From Paenibacillus dendritiformis (GTDB taxonomy: Bacteria; Bacillota; Bacilli; Paenibacillales; Paenibacillaceae): a stretch of 64,000 bases of DNA. Below are positions 49,023 through 57,869 of the stretch, in pieces. The first letter of the stretch is position 1, and each line of letters begins with the position of its first letter. Below the pieces are notes generated by a model, which saw only the letters and a program-made list of their open reading frames with translations, had not been told where the DNA came from and ran no database searches. The stretch lies in NCBI RefSeq assembly GCF_021654795.1, contig NZ_AP025344.1:2046501-2110500 (forward strand). The letters are read 5' to 3'. The translations under genes and the position numbers were made by a program.

Positions 49023-51833
49023 ATGGATCAATTAAAGTGGCACCAGTCAACGGCCGAAGACTTGCTGAACACGTTGGGGGTCCACGCCGATCAAGGCTTG
49101 ACTGAGGAAGAAGCGGCAGCGAGAAGGGAGCGATACGGATCCAACGAGCTGTCGGCAGGGCGGCGCGTTTCGCCGATAACGTTATTTTTGAATCAATTCA
49201 AAGACTTCATGGTACTCATTTTGGCGGGGGCGACTCTCGTCTCGGGCATGCTGGGCGAATATTTGGACTCGATTACGATTATCGCGATTATTTTGCTGAA
49301 CGGCGTGCTCGGATTCATTCAGGAGTTCCGGGCGGAGCGTTCGCTGTCGGCCTTGAAACAGCTCTCCGCGCCGACGGCGAAAGTGATGCGCTCCGGCACC
49401 GTAAGCCACATTCCTGCCAATCAGCTCGTTCCCGGCGATATCGTTCTGGTGGAGAGCGGTGATCGCGTTCCGGCCGATATTCGCTGGGTGGAGACGAACA
49501 GCTGCTATGTCGAGGAATCGACCCTGACGGGCGAATCGGTTCCGGTCAGCAAGCATCATCACCGGATCCCGGAAGCGGAGCTGCCCCTCGGAGATCAGAA
49601 AAATATCGGCTTCATGGGCACGATGGTTACGCGGGGGACCGCGAGAGGCGTCGTCATTCGCACGGGAATGGATACCGAGATGGGCAAGATCGCTCATCTG
49701 ATCGAAAATACAGAAACGATGGATACGCCGCTGCAGCATCGGCTGGAGCAGCTTGGCAAGATGCTCATCGTCGTCGCGCTCATCCTCACCGTCATGGTCG
49801 TCGTCGCGGGCATCATGCACGGTCAGCCCGCCCTTGCCATGTTCCTGGCCGGGGTCAGTCTGGCGGTTGCCGCCATTCCGGAAGGACTGCCGGCCATCGT
49901 GACGATTGCGCTGTCGCTGGGGGTCCAGCGCATGATCAAGCGCAAAGCGATCGTGCGCAAGCTGCCTTCGGTGGAGACGCTGGGCTGCGCCTCCGTCATA
50001 TGCTCGGACAAGACCGGGACGCTGACGCAGAACAAAATGACGGTGACCCGGATGTGGCTTGGCGGACGGCTGCTGGAGGTGACCGGAGAAGGCTTCGAGC
50101 CGCACGGCCAAGTGTGCGAGCAGGGGAAGCCGATCGAGCTCAAGCATGATCAGGAACTGCGCCGCTTCCTCCAGATCAGCGCGCTCTGCAACAATGCAAG
50201 CTTGACGGAAACTTACCCGGAGGAGATGCGAGCGGCGAGAGGGGGGCGCAAGGGAGACAAAGCGGCCGAGCCGCAAGACCTGAAGGCCGTCTGGGACGTG
50301 ACGGGCGATCCGACGGAAGGAGCGCTGCTCGTCCTCGCGGCCAAGCTGGGCATGACGCCGAGAGCGCTGCAAGGCATGTACGAACGGACGCAGGAGTACC
50401 CGTTCGATTCCGAGCGCAAGCGGATGTCGGTCGTCGTCACGCATCAGGGAGGACGCCATATCTTGACCAAGGGCGCGCCGGATGTGCTCCTGGATCGCTG
50501 CAAATATATGCTGTGGGACGGCAAGGTGGTGCCGTTCACGGGCACGCTGAAGCAGAAGGTGCTGGCGGAGAACGAAGGGATGGCGAAGCAAGCCTTGCGC
50601 GTGCTCGGCTTGGCGTACCGGGAGCTGAAGCCGCATGAGACGGTACATGATGAAGCGGAAGCGGAGTCGCAGCTCGTGTTTGTCGGACTGGCCGGCATGA
50701 TCGATCCGCCGCGCCGCGAAGTCCGCGAAGCGATCAGTCTGTGCCGCCGCGCCGGCATCAAGACCGTGATGATTACGGGGGATCATCAGACGACGGCCGA
50801 AGCGATCGCGAATCAGCTCGGGATCATTCCCCGGGGCGGCATGAGCGTGAACGGGGCTCAACTCGCCGGGATGGATGACGAAGCGCTGGACAAAGTCGTC
50901 GATAATGTCTATGTCTATGCCCGCGTGTCGCCGGAGCATAAGCTGCGCATCGTCAAATCATTGCAGCGCCAAGGCCATGTGGTCGCGATGACCGGCGACG
51001 GAGTGAACGACGCGCCGGCGATCAAGGCCGCGGATATCGGCATCGCGATGGGCGTGGCGGGCACGGATGTGTCGAAGGAAGCTTCATCCCTTATTCTGAG
51101 CGATGACAATTTCGCCACCATCGTCGCCGCCATCGAGGAAGGGCGCGGCATTTATGAGAACATCCGCAAGTTCATCCGCTACCTGCTCGCTTCCAATGTA
51201 GGCGAGATTCTGGTCATGTTCCTGGCGATGATGATGGGGCTGCCGCTGCCGCTCGTGCCGATTCAGATTCTGTGGGTCAATCTCGTGACCGACGGGCTCC
51301 CGGCGATGGCGCTCGGCGTCGATCAGCCGGAGAAGGATCTGATGGAGCATCGGCCGCGCTCCGCGAAGGAGAACATCTTCGCTCGCCGTCTGGGCTGGAA
51401 AATCGTAAGCCGCGGGATTCTCATCGGCGTCTGCACGCTGATCGCGTTCTGGCTGACGCTGCAGGTCGATCCCGGCAGCGCCGAGCAGCTGACGAAGGCG
51501 CAGACGGTCGCCTTCTCCACCTTGGTGCTCGCCCAGTTGATTCACGTCTTCGATTGCCGTAGCTCGCGGTCGATTTTCCATCGCAACCTGTTCCAAAATA
51601 AATATCTGGTGCTTGCGGTGATCTCTTCCTTGATTCTGCTGCTCGGGGTGCTGTACATCGAACCGCTTCAGCCGATATTCAAGACGGTTCCGCTCGGCTT
51701 CCGGGATTGGGCGATTACCTTCGTCATGGCCGGGATACCGACCTTCCTGCTCGGCATCGGCTCGGTGATGAGCGGCCAGAAGAAGAAGCCTTCCGGCGGC
51801 AGACCCGCTTATCCGAAGCGTCATGCGGCATAA
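49023..51833 (+). CDS. yloB: Calcium-translocating P-type ATPase, SERCA type
   Basis: ATP-driven Ca2+ export pump. 936 residues with ten predicted TM helices. Key motifs: actuator STLTGES, M4 ion site VAAIPEGLPAIVTIAL, phosphorylation site D329 in CSDKTGTLTQNKMTV, nucleotide domain TKGAPDVLLDRC, hinge MTGDGVNDAPAIK, and the C-terminal membrane segment QILWVNLVTDGLPAMALG. B. subtilis YloB is the close counterpart and acts in spore resistance. ATG at 49023 follows GGGAGGAAAGGGG. The frame is open upstream to 48735 but crosses the divergent rqcH start and has no RBS. Confidence 0.95.
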   Translation: MDQLKWHQSTAEDLLNTLGVHADQGLTEEEAAARRERYGSNELSAGRRVSPITLFLNQFKDFMVLILAGATLVSGMLGEYLDSITIIAIILLNGVLGFIQEFRAERSLSALKQLSAPTAKVMRSGTVSHIPANQLVPGDIVLVESGDRVPADIRWVETNSCYVEESTLTGESVPVSKHHHRIPEAELPLGDQKNIGFMGTMVTRGTARGVVIRTGMDTEMGKIAHLIENTETMDTPLQHRLEQLGKMLIVVALILTVMVVVAGIMHGQPALAMFLAGVSLAVAAIPEGLPAIVTIALSLGVQRMIKRKAIVRKLPSVETLGCASVICSDKTGTLTQNKMTVTRMWLGGRLLEVTGEGFEPHGQVCEQGKPIELKHDQELRRFLQISALCNNASLTETYPEEMRAARGGRKGDKAAEPQDLKAVWDVTGDPTEGALLVLAAKLGMTPRALQGMYERTQEYPFDSERKRMSVVVTHQGGRHILTKGAPDVLLDRCKYMLWDGKVVPFTGTLKQKVLAENEGMAKQALRVLGLAYRELKPHETVHDEAEAESQLVFVGLAGMIDPPRREVREAISLCRRAGIKTVMITGDHQTTAEAIANQLGIIPRGGMSVNGAQLAGMDDEALDKVVDNVYVYARVSPEHKLRIVKSLQRQGHVVAMTGDGVNDAPAIKAADIGIAMGVAGTDVSKEASSLILSDDNFATIVAAIEEGRGIYENIRKFIRYLLASNVGEILVMFLAMMMGLPLPLVPIQILWVNLVTDGLPAMALGVDQPEKDLMEHRPRSAKENIFARRLGWKIVSRGILIGVCTLIAFWLTLQVDPGSAEQLTKAQTVAFSTLVLAQLIHVFDCRSSRSIFHRNLFQNKYLVLAVISSLILLLGVLYIEPLQPIFKTVPLGFRDWAITFVMAGIPTFLLGIGSVMSGQKKKPSGGRPAYPKRHAA

Positions 51834-51860
51834 ACGTAGTATTTTTATTCAATTTGCGGT

Positions 51861-51985
51861 ATGATGGTAGGAAATTGACCGGAGGCGCCCCGCGGCCGCC
51901 GTGCCGGCATCTGGTCCGGGCGCATAAGCTGTAAACTGCACCGATGCACTGAAGACGCTCCCGTCGGAGCGTCTTTTATTTCAAG
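51861..51985 (+). promoter_or_regulatory. Structured GC-rich leader ending in a terminator
   Basis: Between the ATPase and the methyltransferase. A GCGCCC / GGGCGC pairing (about 51885-51931) encloses a GCCGGC-rich hairpin; then TGCA-CCGA-TGCA and a strong terminator GACGCTCC / GGAGCGTC followed by TTTTATTT (51953-51982). It either ends the ATPase transcript or attenuates the next gene. It does not match the SAM-I motif. Confidence 0.5.
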
Positions 51986-52055
51986 AAGAGCCGTTTCTTG
52001 ATAAAATGGGGTAGATGACGCAGACAGAGAAGATTGGGAGAAGGGTGGAGACGGG

Positions 52056-53957
52056 ATGAAGGACTTGCGACAAGTGCTGCAAGGGGAAATTATTGTCGGT
52101 GACGGGGCCATGGGCACCTATTTATATCAATTGGGCTACCCGGTTGGGATCTCCTATGAATCGCTCAACATCAGCGAACCGGAACGGATCCGGGACATAC
52201 ACCGGGAATACGTGAGCGCAGGCGCCCGGCTCCTGGAGACGAATACATTTACGGCGAATCGCGAGAAGCTGTCGAAGCATGGGCTGGAGAAGCAGGTGAA
52301 GGAGATTAACCGCGCCGCCGCCCGGCTGGCGCGCGAGGCCGCGGCAGGCCAGGCCTATGTGGTCGGGGCGCTGGGCTCGATCCGGGCCGGCAAGCGGGAA
52401 AATATCGAGACCGAGCAGGTCAAGCGCGGCTATACCGAGCAGCTGTCAGCCTTGCTGGAAGAGGGCGTCGACGGGATTATGTTCGAGACGTTCTATGATA
52501 TGGAGGAAATGAAGCTTGCGCTTCAAATTGTGCGCGCCCTGGACGACCGCATTCCGATCATCTGCCAATTCGCGGTCGAGGAATCGAACCGGACGAAGGA
52601 CGGACTTCGCCTCCTGGATGCGTTCCGCCTGCTGCGCGAGGAGGGCGCTGACGTCGTCGGGTTGAACTGCCGCATGGGGCCGAACGGCCTGATGAGGGCG
52701 ATGGAAGAGGTCACCGGCCGGCTGGCGCTGCCGATGTCGGCTTTCCCGAACGCCGGTCTGCCGGATTATGTGGACGGAAGATACAACTTCGTGGCCACGG
52801 CCGACTATATGGCAGAGAGCGCCGTGCGCTTCGCCGAATTGGGCGCGCGCATGATCGGAGGCTGCTGCGGGACGACGCCGGAGCATATCCGGGCGATAGC
52901 GCAAGCCCTGGCGGGCGTGAAGGCTCCGGCCCTTCCTACGCTTGCCGAGGAGGAGGCGCAGGCCCAGGCCGCCCCGCCGCTCGAGATCGGAGAGCGCGGC
53001 GCCGGGCCGGTATCCGGGCAGGGGACGGCGGAACGCGGGCCGTCGCTTGTCGATATGGTCCGTGAACGCCATACCGTCATCGTGGAACTGGATCCGCCGC
53101 GCGATCTGGACATCGCGAAGTTCATGCTGGGCGCGCAGGCGTTGAAGGATGCGGGGGCCGATGCCCTGACGCTGGCGGACAACTCGCTTGCCGTCACCCG
53201 AATGAGCAACATGGCGCTCGGTTATTTGGCGCTCGACAAGGTCGGCATCCGGCCGCTCATCCATATCGCCTGCCGGGATCGCAACCTGATCGGTACGCAG
53301 TCCCATATGATGGGCCTGGATGCGCTCGGCATCGATCATGTGCTCGCGGTCACGGGGGATCCGGCCCGCTTCGGCGATTTGCCGGACTCGAGCTCGGTCT
53401 ATGATCTGACCTCTTTCGAGATTATCCGCATGATTAAGCAGTTGAATGCGGGGCTTGCTTTCTCGGGCAAGGCGCTGAAGCAGCGCGCGAATTTCGTCGT
53501 CGGGGCGGCGTTCAACCCGAACGTGAAGCATCTGAACAAGGCGATCGAGCGCCTGGAGCGCAAGATTGAAGCCGGGGCGGATTATATTATGACGCAGCCG
53601 GTATATGACGCCACCTTGATCGAACGGATTGCGGAGGGGACGAAGCATTTGAATGTGCCGGTCTTCCTCGGCATCATGCCGCTGGCCAGCGGGCGGAATG
53701 CGGAATATCTTCATAACGAAGTGCCGGGCATTCATCTCTCGGACGAGGTGCGGGAACGAATGAAGGGGCTTGAGGGCGAGAGCGGGCGCCAAGAGGGCGT
53801 AGCCATCGCCAAGGAGCTGCTGGATGTGGCGATGAAGCATTTCAACGGAATCTACTTCATGACCCCGTTCATGTTCTACGAGATGACCGTCGAGCTGACG
53901 GAGCATGTGTGGCAAAAAGCGGAACGCCCGACCGCCCCCTTGTATCGGCATACGTAA
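52056..53957 (+). CDS. yitJ: Bifunctional homocysteine S-methyltransferase / 5,10-methylene-THF reductase
   Basis: Fusion of two one-carbon enzymes, 633 residues. N-terminal domain (1 to about 290): zinc-dependent methyltransferase, GDGAMGTYLYQLG, ETNTFTANR, ligand cysteines in GLNCRMGPNG and GGCCGTTPEHI. A Gly/Ala/Glu linker follows (about 295-330). The C-terminal domain (about 335-630) is the flavin-dependent MTHFR: VELDPPRDLD, LADNSLAVTRMSN, HIACRDRNLIG, AVTGDP and YIMTQPVYD. It makes methyl-THF and methylates homocysteine to methionine. Same architecture as Bacillus YitJ. GGGTGGAGACGGG precedes the ATG. Confidence 0.94.
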   Translation: MKDLRQVLQGEIIVGDGAMGTYLYQLGYPVGISYESLNISEPERIRDIHREYVSAGARLLETNTFTANREKLSKHGLEKQVKEINRAAARLAREAAAGQAYVVGALGSIRAGKRENIETEQVKRGYTEQLSALLEEGVDGIMFETFYDMEEMKLALQIVRALDDRIPIICQFAVEESNRTKDGLRLLDAFRLLREEGADVVGLNCRMGPNGLMRAMEEVTGRLALPMSAFPNAGLPDYVDGRYNFVATADYMAESAVRFAELGARMIGGCCGTTPEHIRAIAQALAGVKAPALPTLAEEEAQAQAAPPLEIGERGAGPVSGQGTAERGPSLVDMVRERHTVIVELDPPRDLDIAKFMLGAQALKDAGADALTLADNSLAVTRMSNMALGYLALDKVGIRPLIHIACRDRNLIGTQSHMMGLDALGIDHVLAVTGDPARFGDLPDSSSVYDLTSFEIIRMIKQLNAGLAFSGKALKQRANFVVGAAFNPNVKHLNKAIERLERKIEAGADYIMTQPVYDATLIERIAEGTKHLNVPVFLGIMPLASGRNAEYLHNEVPGIHLSDEVRERMKGLEGESGRQEGVAIAKELLDVAMKHFNGIYFMTPFMFYEMTVELTEHVWQKAERPTAPLYRHT

Positions 53958-53989
53958 TGAATTAAAATAGGATAATGGATGTGGTACCC

Positions 53990-54874
53990 ATGGTATACAG
54001 CATGACCGGTTACGGCCAATCCGTCCGAACCGTCGGCGGAGACAAGATTACGATTGAAGCGAAGTCCGTTAACCATCGTTATTGCGAGATCATGCTGCGC
54101 ATGCCGCGTGAATGGACAAGCTGCGAGGAGCCTTTGCGCCGTCTCGTTCAGCGGTCCGTCAAGCGCGGGCGGGTAGACGTGTTTATTAACAGAGAGCGTG
54201 AAGGGGAAGCGAAGACGGCGGTAGCCATCAATGAGCAGACCGTGAAGGCCTATATGGAGGCCGGCCGGCTGCTTCGCGACCAATACGGCGTCTCCGGAGA
54301 GATGACCGTCAATGACTGGCTTCGCTTGCCAGATGTATTTACCATCCAGGAAGAGCAACCGCTGTCCGGGGAAGAGCTGCTTCGCGAGCTTGAATCGGGC
54401 TTGGCGGAGGCGATGGATGGTTTATGTCGGATGCGGGTCATGGAAGGCAACCACCTCGCCCAGGATATGAAGGAACGACTGAACCGCCTGGAGTCGTTGC
54501 ATGCGGACATTTCCACACGGGCTCCGCTCGTCGTTGCCGAGTATCGCGCCAAGCTGCAACAGCGGATAGAGCAACTGCTGGATGCCGAGTCTTCCTTGGA
54601 CGAGTATAAGTTCGGCATGGAGGTAGCTCTGTTTGCGGATCGCTCCAATATCGATGAAGAATTGACGCGGCTGCAGAGTCATTTCAACCAGTTCAGACAG
54701 CTGCTGGACAGCACGGAACCGATCGGAAGGAAGCTCGATTTTCTCATCCAGGAGATGAACCGGGAAGCGAACACCATCGGTTCCAAGGCGAACCATCTGG
54801 AGATTATCAACCATGTCGTCGACATGAAGGCAGAGTTGGAAAAGATTCGCGAACAAGCCGCGAACATGGAATAA
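53990..54874 (+). CDS. yicC: YicC family endoribonuclease
   Basis: 294 residues; B. subtilis counterpart is YloC. YicC proteins are reported endoribonucleases with a stress-related role. N-terminal signature [16 protein letters not shown], then [20 protein letters not shown], and the C-terminal DUF1732 domain (about 210-290: [37 protein letters not shown]). I chose ATG at 53990 because members begin at MxxSMTGYG; ATG at 53975 is a possible alternative with AGGAT upstream. First gene of the yicC-remA-gmk run. Confidence 0.92.
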   Translation: MVYSMTGYGQSVRTVGGDKITIEAKSVNHRYCEIMLRMPREWTSCEEPLRRLVQRSVKRGRVDVFINREREGEAKTAVAINEQTVKAYMEAGRLLRDQYGVSGEMTVNDWLRLPDVFTIQEEQPLSGEELLRELESGLAEAMDGLCRMRVMEGNHLAQDMKERLNRLESLHADISTRAPLVVAEYRAKLQQRIEQLLDAESSLDEYKFGMEVALFADRSNIDEELTRLQSHFNQFRQLLDSTEPIGRKLDFLIQEMNREANTIGSKANHLEIINHVVDMKAELEKIREQAANME

Positions 54875-54911
54875 ATATGGAGCGTTTTCGAAAGTAGAGG
54901 GAGGACCTGTA

Positions 54912-55172
54912 ATGGCCATTAAACTGATTAATATCGGTTTTGGTAACATCGTATCTGCCAACCGTATCATCTCAATCGTGAGCCCGGAATCGGCTCCTAT
55001 CAAAAGAATCATCCAGGAAGCGCGCGATCGTCACATGCTGATTGACGCGACGTACGGCCGGCGCACCCGTGCGGTTATCATTACGGACAGCGACCATGTC
55101 ATTTTGTCCGCGGTCCAGCCGGAGACGGTAGCGCACCGCTTATCCACGAAGGATGACGACAACGACGAATAA
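54912..55172 (+). CDS. remA: Extracellular matrix regulator RemA
   Basis: DNA-binding regulator (DUF370) that activates biofilm matrix and osmoprotection genes in B. subtilis as an oligomeric ring. 86 residues with the highly conserved [43 protein letters not shown] and [24 protein letters not shown] precedes the ATG. Gene order yicC-remA-gmk is conserved in Bacillales. 13 bp from gmk. Confidence 0.96.
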   Translation: MAIKLINIGFGNIVSANRIISIVSPESAPIKRIIQEARDRHMLIDATYGRRTRAVIITDSDHVILSAVQPETVAHRLSTKDDDNDE

Positions 55173-55185
55173 GATGGAGATGAAC

Positions 55186-55764
55186 ATGAAGAAAGGATTT
55201 TTGATTGTGCTATCCGGCCCTTCCGGCGTCGGCAAAGGCACGGTATGCAAATCTTTATTGAAGCGGCTGCCTGATCTAATCTACTCGGTGTCCGCCACAA
55301 CGCGCCAGCCCCGGCAAGGGGAAGTCGATGGAGTGAACTATTTCTTCAAGTCGCGGGAAGAGTTCCTGGATATGATCGAGAATGACAAGCTGCTGGAGCA
55401 TGCCGAATATGTGGGCAATTACTACGGCACCCCGCGCGACTTCGTGGAGCGGACGCTGAACGAAGGGCAGGACATCATTCTGGAGATCGAGGTGCAGGGG
55501 GCGTTGAAGGTGAAGGAGAAGTTCCCGAACGGGATCTTCATCTTCCTGCTGCCTCCGTCGCTGGACGAGCTGGAGGATCGGATACGCGGCCGGGGCACCG
55601 AGAACGATACCGTCATCGATCACCGCATGACGGCGGCGGTCGAGGAAATGGCCATGATGGCGAATTACGATTATGCCGTCGTGAACGATGAGATCGACTT
55701 GGCGTGCAAACGTATAGAGAGCATTATTATAGCCGAACATTGTAAAATCAGGCCGAACCGGTAA
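55186..55764 (+). CDS. gmk: Guanylate kinase
   Basis: Phosphorylates GMP/dGMP with ATP; essential for GTP synthesis. 192 residues. P-loop [11 protein letters not shown] (about 10-20), GMP-binding [32 protein letters not shown] and LEIEVQGA, lid [17 protein letters not shown] at 55186 is 7 bp after GGAGATG. Operon with yicC and remA. In Bacillus rpoZ follows directly; here a large inverted-repeat element intervenes. Confidence 0.97.
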   Translation: MKKGFLIVLSGPSGVGKGTVCKSLLKRLPDLIYSVSATTRQPRQGEVDGVNYFFKSREEFLDMIENDKLLEHAEYVGNYYGTPRDFVERTLNEGQDIILEIEVQGALKVKEKFPNGIFIFLLPPSLDELEDRIRGRGTENDTVIDHRMTAAVEEMAMMANYDYAVVNDEIDLACKRIESIIIAEHCKIRPNR

Positions 55765-55782
55765 GACGGCCGTCAGCGGGGC

Positions 55783-56064
55783 GCACTTTCCATAGAGCAC
55801 GTGTTCAAAAAGGCCGTTTTCGGCACCGTGAAGGGTCCAAGAACTCGAAGCGTATGCTTCCGATGGGAGTTTTGCATCGCAAAACTTGTAAGGAGCAACG
55901 GAGTGCAGGAGGGACTGCATGAGCAGCTAAAATGTTTCCCAGAGGAAACATGCTTCGGAAGCATATGATCTGCAAGAGCGAATGCAAGATTCGAGGCCGG
56001 GTTGCTTCCTGAATCCCTTCGTGATCGAAAGCAGACTTTTTGAACATCCTCTATGAAGTGTGCC
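55783..56064. mobile_element. Large inverted-repeat (MITE-like) element between gmk and rpoZ
   Basis: Nested inverted repeats bound the segment: CATAGAG (55791-55797) with CTCTATG (56049-56055), and TGTTCAAAAAG (55802-55812) with CTTTTTGAACA (56036-56046), with outer imperfect GCAC...CTT matches. Inside are GTTTTGC-ATC-GCAAAAC (55869-55885), TGTTTCC-CAGA-GGAAACA (55933-55950) and ATGCTTC-G-GAAGCAT (55950-55964). No coding frame. It resembles a non-autonomous transposon or a highly structured RNA. It ends about 90 bp before rpoZ. Confidence 0.7.
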
Positions 56065-56155
56065 TCGTCATGCGCCGCGAAGGATTCGAGGTTGAGTAAG
56101 AAGCGGTCCCGGTGGCAAGGGGCATCGGGACAAGCAGGAGAAGGAGTGCGGAACT

Positions 56156-56359
56156 ATGCTATATCCATCCATTGACGAATTGATGAAAAAAGTCGACAGC
56201 AAATACTCGCTGGTCGTGGCGGCGGCCCGCCGGGCGCGCCAACTGCGCGACGGAGAGCGGACCGAATTGCAGAATCCCAAATCATACAAGCAGGTCGGCG
56301 TGGCGCTGGAAGAAATTTACGGCGATCATATAACGGTCGAGCAGGGCAATGCGGTGTAA
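56156..56359 (+). CDS. rpoZ: RNA polymerase omega subunit
   Basis: 67-residue assembly subunit of RNA polymerase. Typical N-terminus [20 protein letters not shown], then [14 protein letters not shown] and [31 protein letters not shown] about 10 bp before the ATG. Followed by a strong terminator, so coaBC downstream may have its own promoter or rely on read-through. Confidence 0.95.
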   Translation: MLYPSIDELMKKVDSKYSLVVAAARRARQLRDGERTELQNPKSYKQVGVALEEIYGDHITVEQGNAV

Positions 56360-56450
56360 CGCCGATCCGGCTGCGGAATCGGTGCATAGACGGTGAGCGG
56401 GACAGCCGAATGGGCTGAAGGACCGCCGCCCATTAATTGAGCAGGAAGCA

Positions 56451-56478
56451 AATAACAACCGTCAGGTTGTTATTTTTT
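56451..56478 (+). terminator. Terminator between rpoZ and coaBC
   Basis: Perfect 10-bp stem AATAACAACC / GGTTGTTATT with a 4-nt loop overlapping a run of seven Ts. Confidence 0.88.
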
Positions 56479-56567
56479 TCAAATGACGAGAATGCTCCCT
56501 ATCCGGGAGGGCAGGCCGCCGCCGGGATGGAGGCTTGCGCGATAGAGGAGCGGAAAGGCGGGGGCGT

Positions 56568-57869
56568 ATGCTGCAAGGAAAATCGATATTGCTCGGCGTC
56601 ACGGGCGGCATTGCGGCTTACAAGGCTGCAGCGCTGTGCAGCAAGTTGAAGCAGGAGGGAGCCGAGGTGCGCGTCATTATGACGGCATCGGCGACTCAGT
56701 TTATTTCGGAGCTGACGTTCCAGACCTTGTCGCGCCAGCCGGTGTATACGGATACGTTCGACGAACGGGACCCTTCGGTCGTCTCCCATATCGATCTGGC
56801 GGATCATGCGGATCTGGTGCTGGTGGCGCCGGCTACGGCGAACGTGATCGCCAAGATGGCGCATGGACTGGCGGATGACATGCTGTCGACGACATTGCTC
56901 GCCACGACGGCGCCGGTCATGGTAGCTCCGGCCATGAATGTACATATGTACGCCCACCCGGCCGTCGTGCACAATATGGAGATATTGCGGTCGCGGGGCG
57001 TCCGGTTCATCGAGCCGGAAGAAGGCCTTCTCGCTTGCGGCTACACCGGCAAGGGAAGGCTGGCCGAGCCGGAGCATATCGTGGAATATGTAAAGCGCTG
57101 GTTCCGGGAAGGCGGGAAAGAGTCTGCTTTGCGGCCAGCCGGCGCAGCCAGCCAAGGAAGGGAACGGCCCGGACTCCTTCAGGGCAAGCGGGTGTTGATT
57201 ACGGCAGGCGGCACGGTCGAGCGCATCGATCCGGTCCGCTACATTACGAACGATTCGTCCGGGAAAATGGGCTTCGCGGTCGCGGAAGCCGCCCGCGACA
57301 TGGGGGCCTGCGTGACGGTCATCGCCGGGCAGACCCAGTCGGTTCCTCCGGAGGGCGTCGAGCTGATCCGCGTCGAGACGGCGTTGGATATGCGGGATGC
57401 CGTCATCGCGCGGTACGAAGATGCGGACATTGTCGTAAAGGCCGCGGCCGTCGCTGATTACCGGCCGGTGCACCGGGCCGCCCACAAGCTGAAGAAGACA
57501 GGCGAGCGGCTCGTCATCGAGCTGGAGCGGAATCCGGATATTTTGCAGGAGCTGGGCGAGAAGAAGAAAAATCAACTGTTAATCGGGTTTGCCGCCGAGA
57601 CAGAGCAACTTGAGCAGTATGCCCTGGACAAGCTGGCGCGCAAAAATCTCGATTTTATCGTTGCGAACGATGTCTCTCGCCCGGACGCGGGCTTCGGCTC
57701 CGATCGCAATGAAGTGCATATATATAGTAAAAAAGGACTCGTCGAACGCATCCCGCTTACGGCCAAGAGCGAGGTAGCCCGCAGGCTGCTGAAGATTGCC
57801 GCTCAGAGGATCTCTGCGGGAGGCGAACCGCCATCCATGCCTGACGAGGTGCATTCGCTTGAGCCATAA
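56568..57869 (+). CDS. coaBC: Bifunctional phosphopantothenoylcysteine decarboxylase / synthetase
   Basis: Two steps of CoA synthesis: ligation of cysteine to 4'-phosphopantothenate (CoaB) and FMN-dependent decarboxylation (CoaC). 433 residues. CoaC (1 to about 185): GVTGGIAAYKAAALCSKL, catalytic histidine in ISHIDLADHAD-type context (VVSHIDLADHADLVL), PAMNVHMY and flap cysteine ACGYTGKGRL. CoaB (about 190-430): LITAGGTVERIDPVRYITNDSSGKMG, AAAVADYRP, and lysine-rich KLKKTGERLVIELERNPDIL. ATG at 56568, with a modest RBS. Overlaps priA. Confidence 0.95.
   Translation: MLQGKSILLGVTGGIAAYKAAALCSKLKQEGAEVRVIMTASATQFISELTFQTLSRQPVYTDTFDERDPSVVSHIDLADHADLVLVAPATANVIAKMAHGLADDMLSTTLLATTAPVMVAPAMNVHMYAHPAVVHNMEILRSRGVRFIEPEEGLLACGYTGKGRLAEPEHIVEYVKRWFREGGKESALRPAGAASQGRERPGLLQGKRVLITAGGTVERIDPVRYITNDSSGKMGFAVAEAARDMGACVTVIAGQTQSVPPEGVELIRVETALDMRDAVIARYEDADIVVKAAAVADYRPVHRAAHKLKKTGERLVIELERNPDILQELGEKKKNQLLIGFAAETEQLEQYALDKLARKNLDFIVANDVSRPDAGFGSDRNEVHIYSKKGLVERIPLTAKSEVARRLLKIAAQRISAGGEPPSMPDEVHSLEP

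Noticed and set aside
49182..50939. 585-residue minus-strand open frame
   Set aside because: Shadow of the Ca2+ ATPase gene, which has all catalytic motifs in the plus frame.
51861..51985. SAM-I riboswitch or T-box upstream of the methionine gene
   Set aside because: Neither the conserved SAM-I core nor the T-box specifier/TGG sequences are present.
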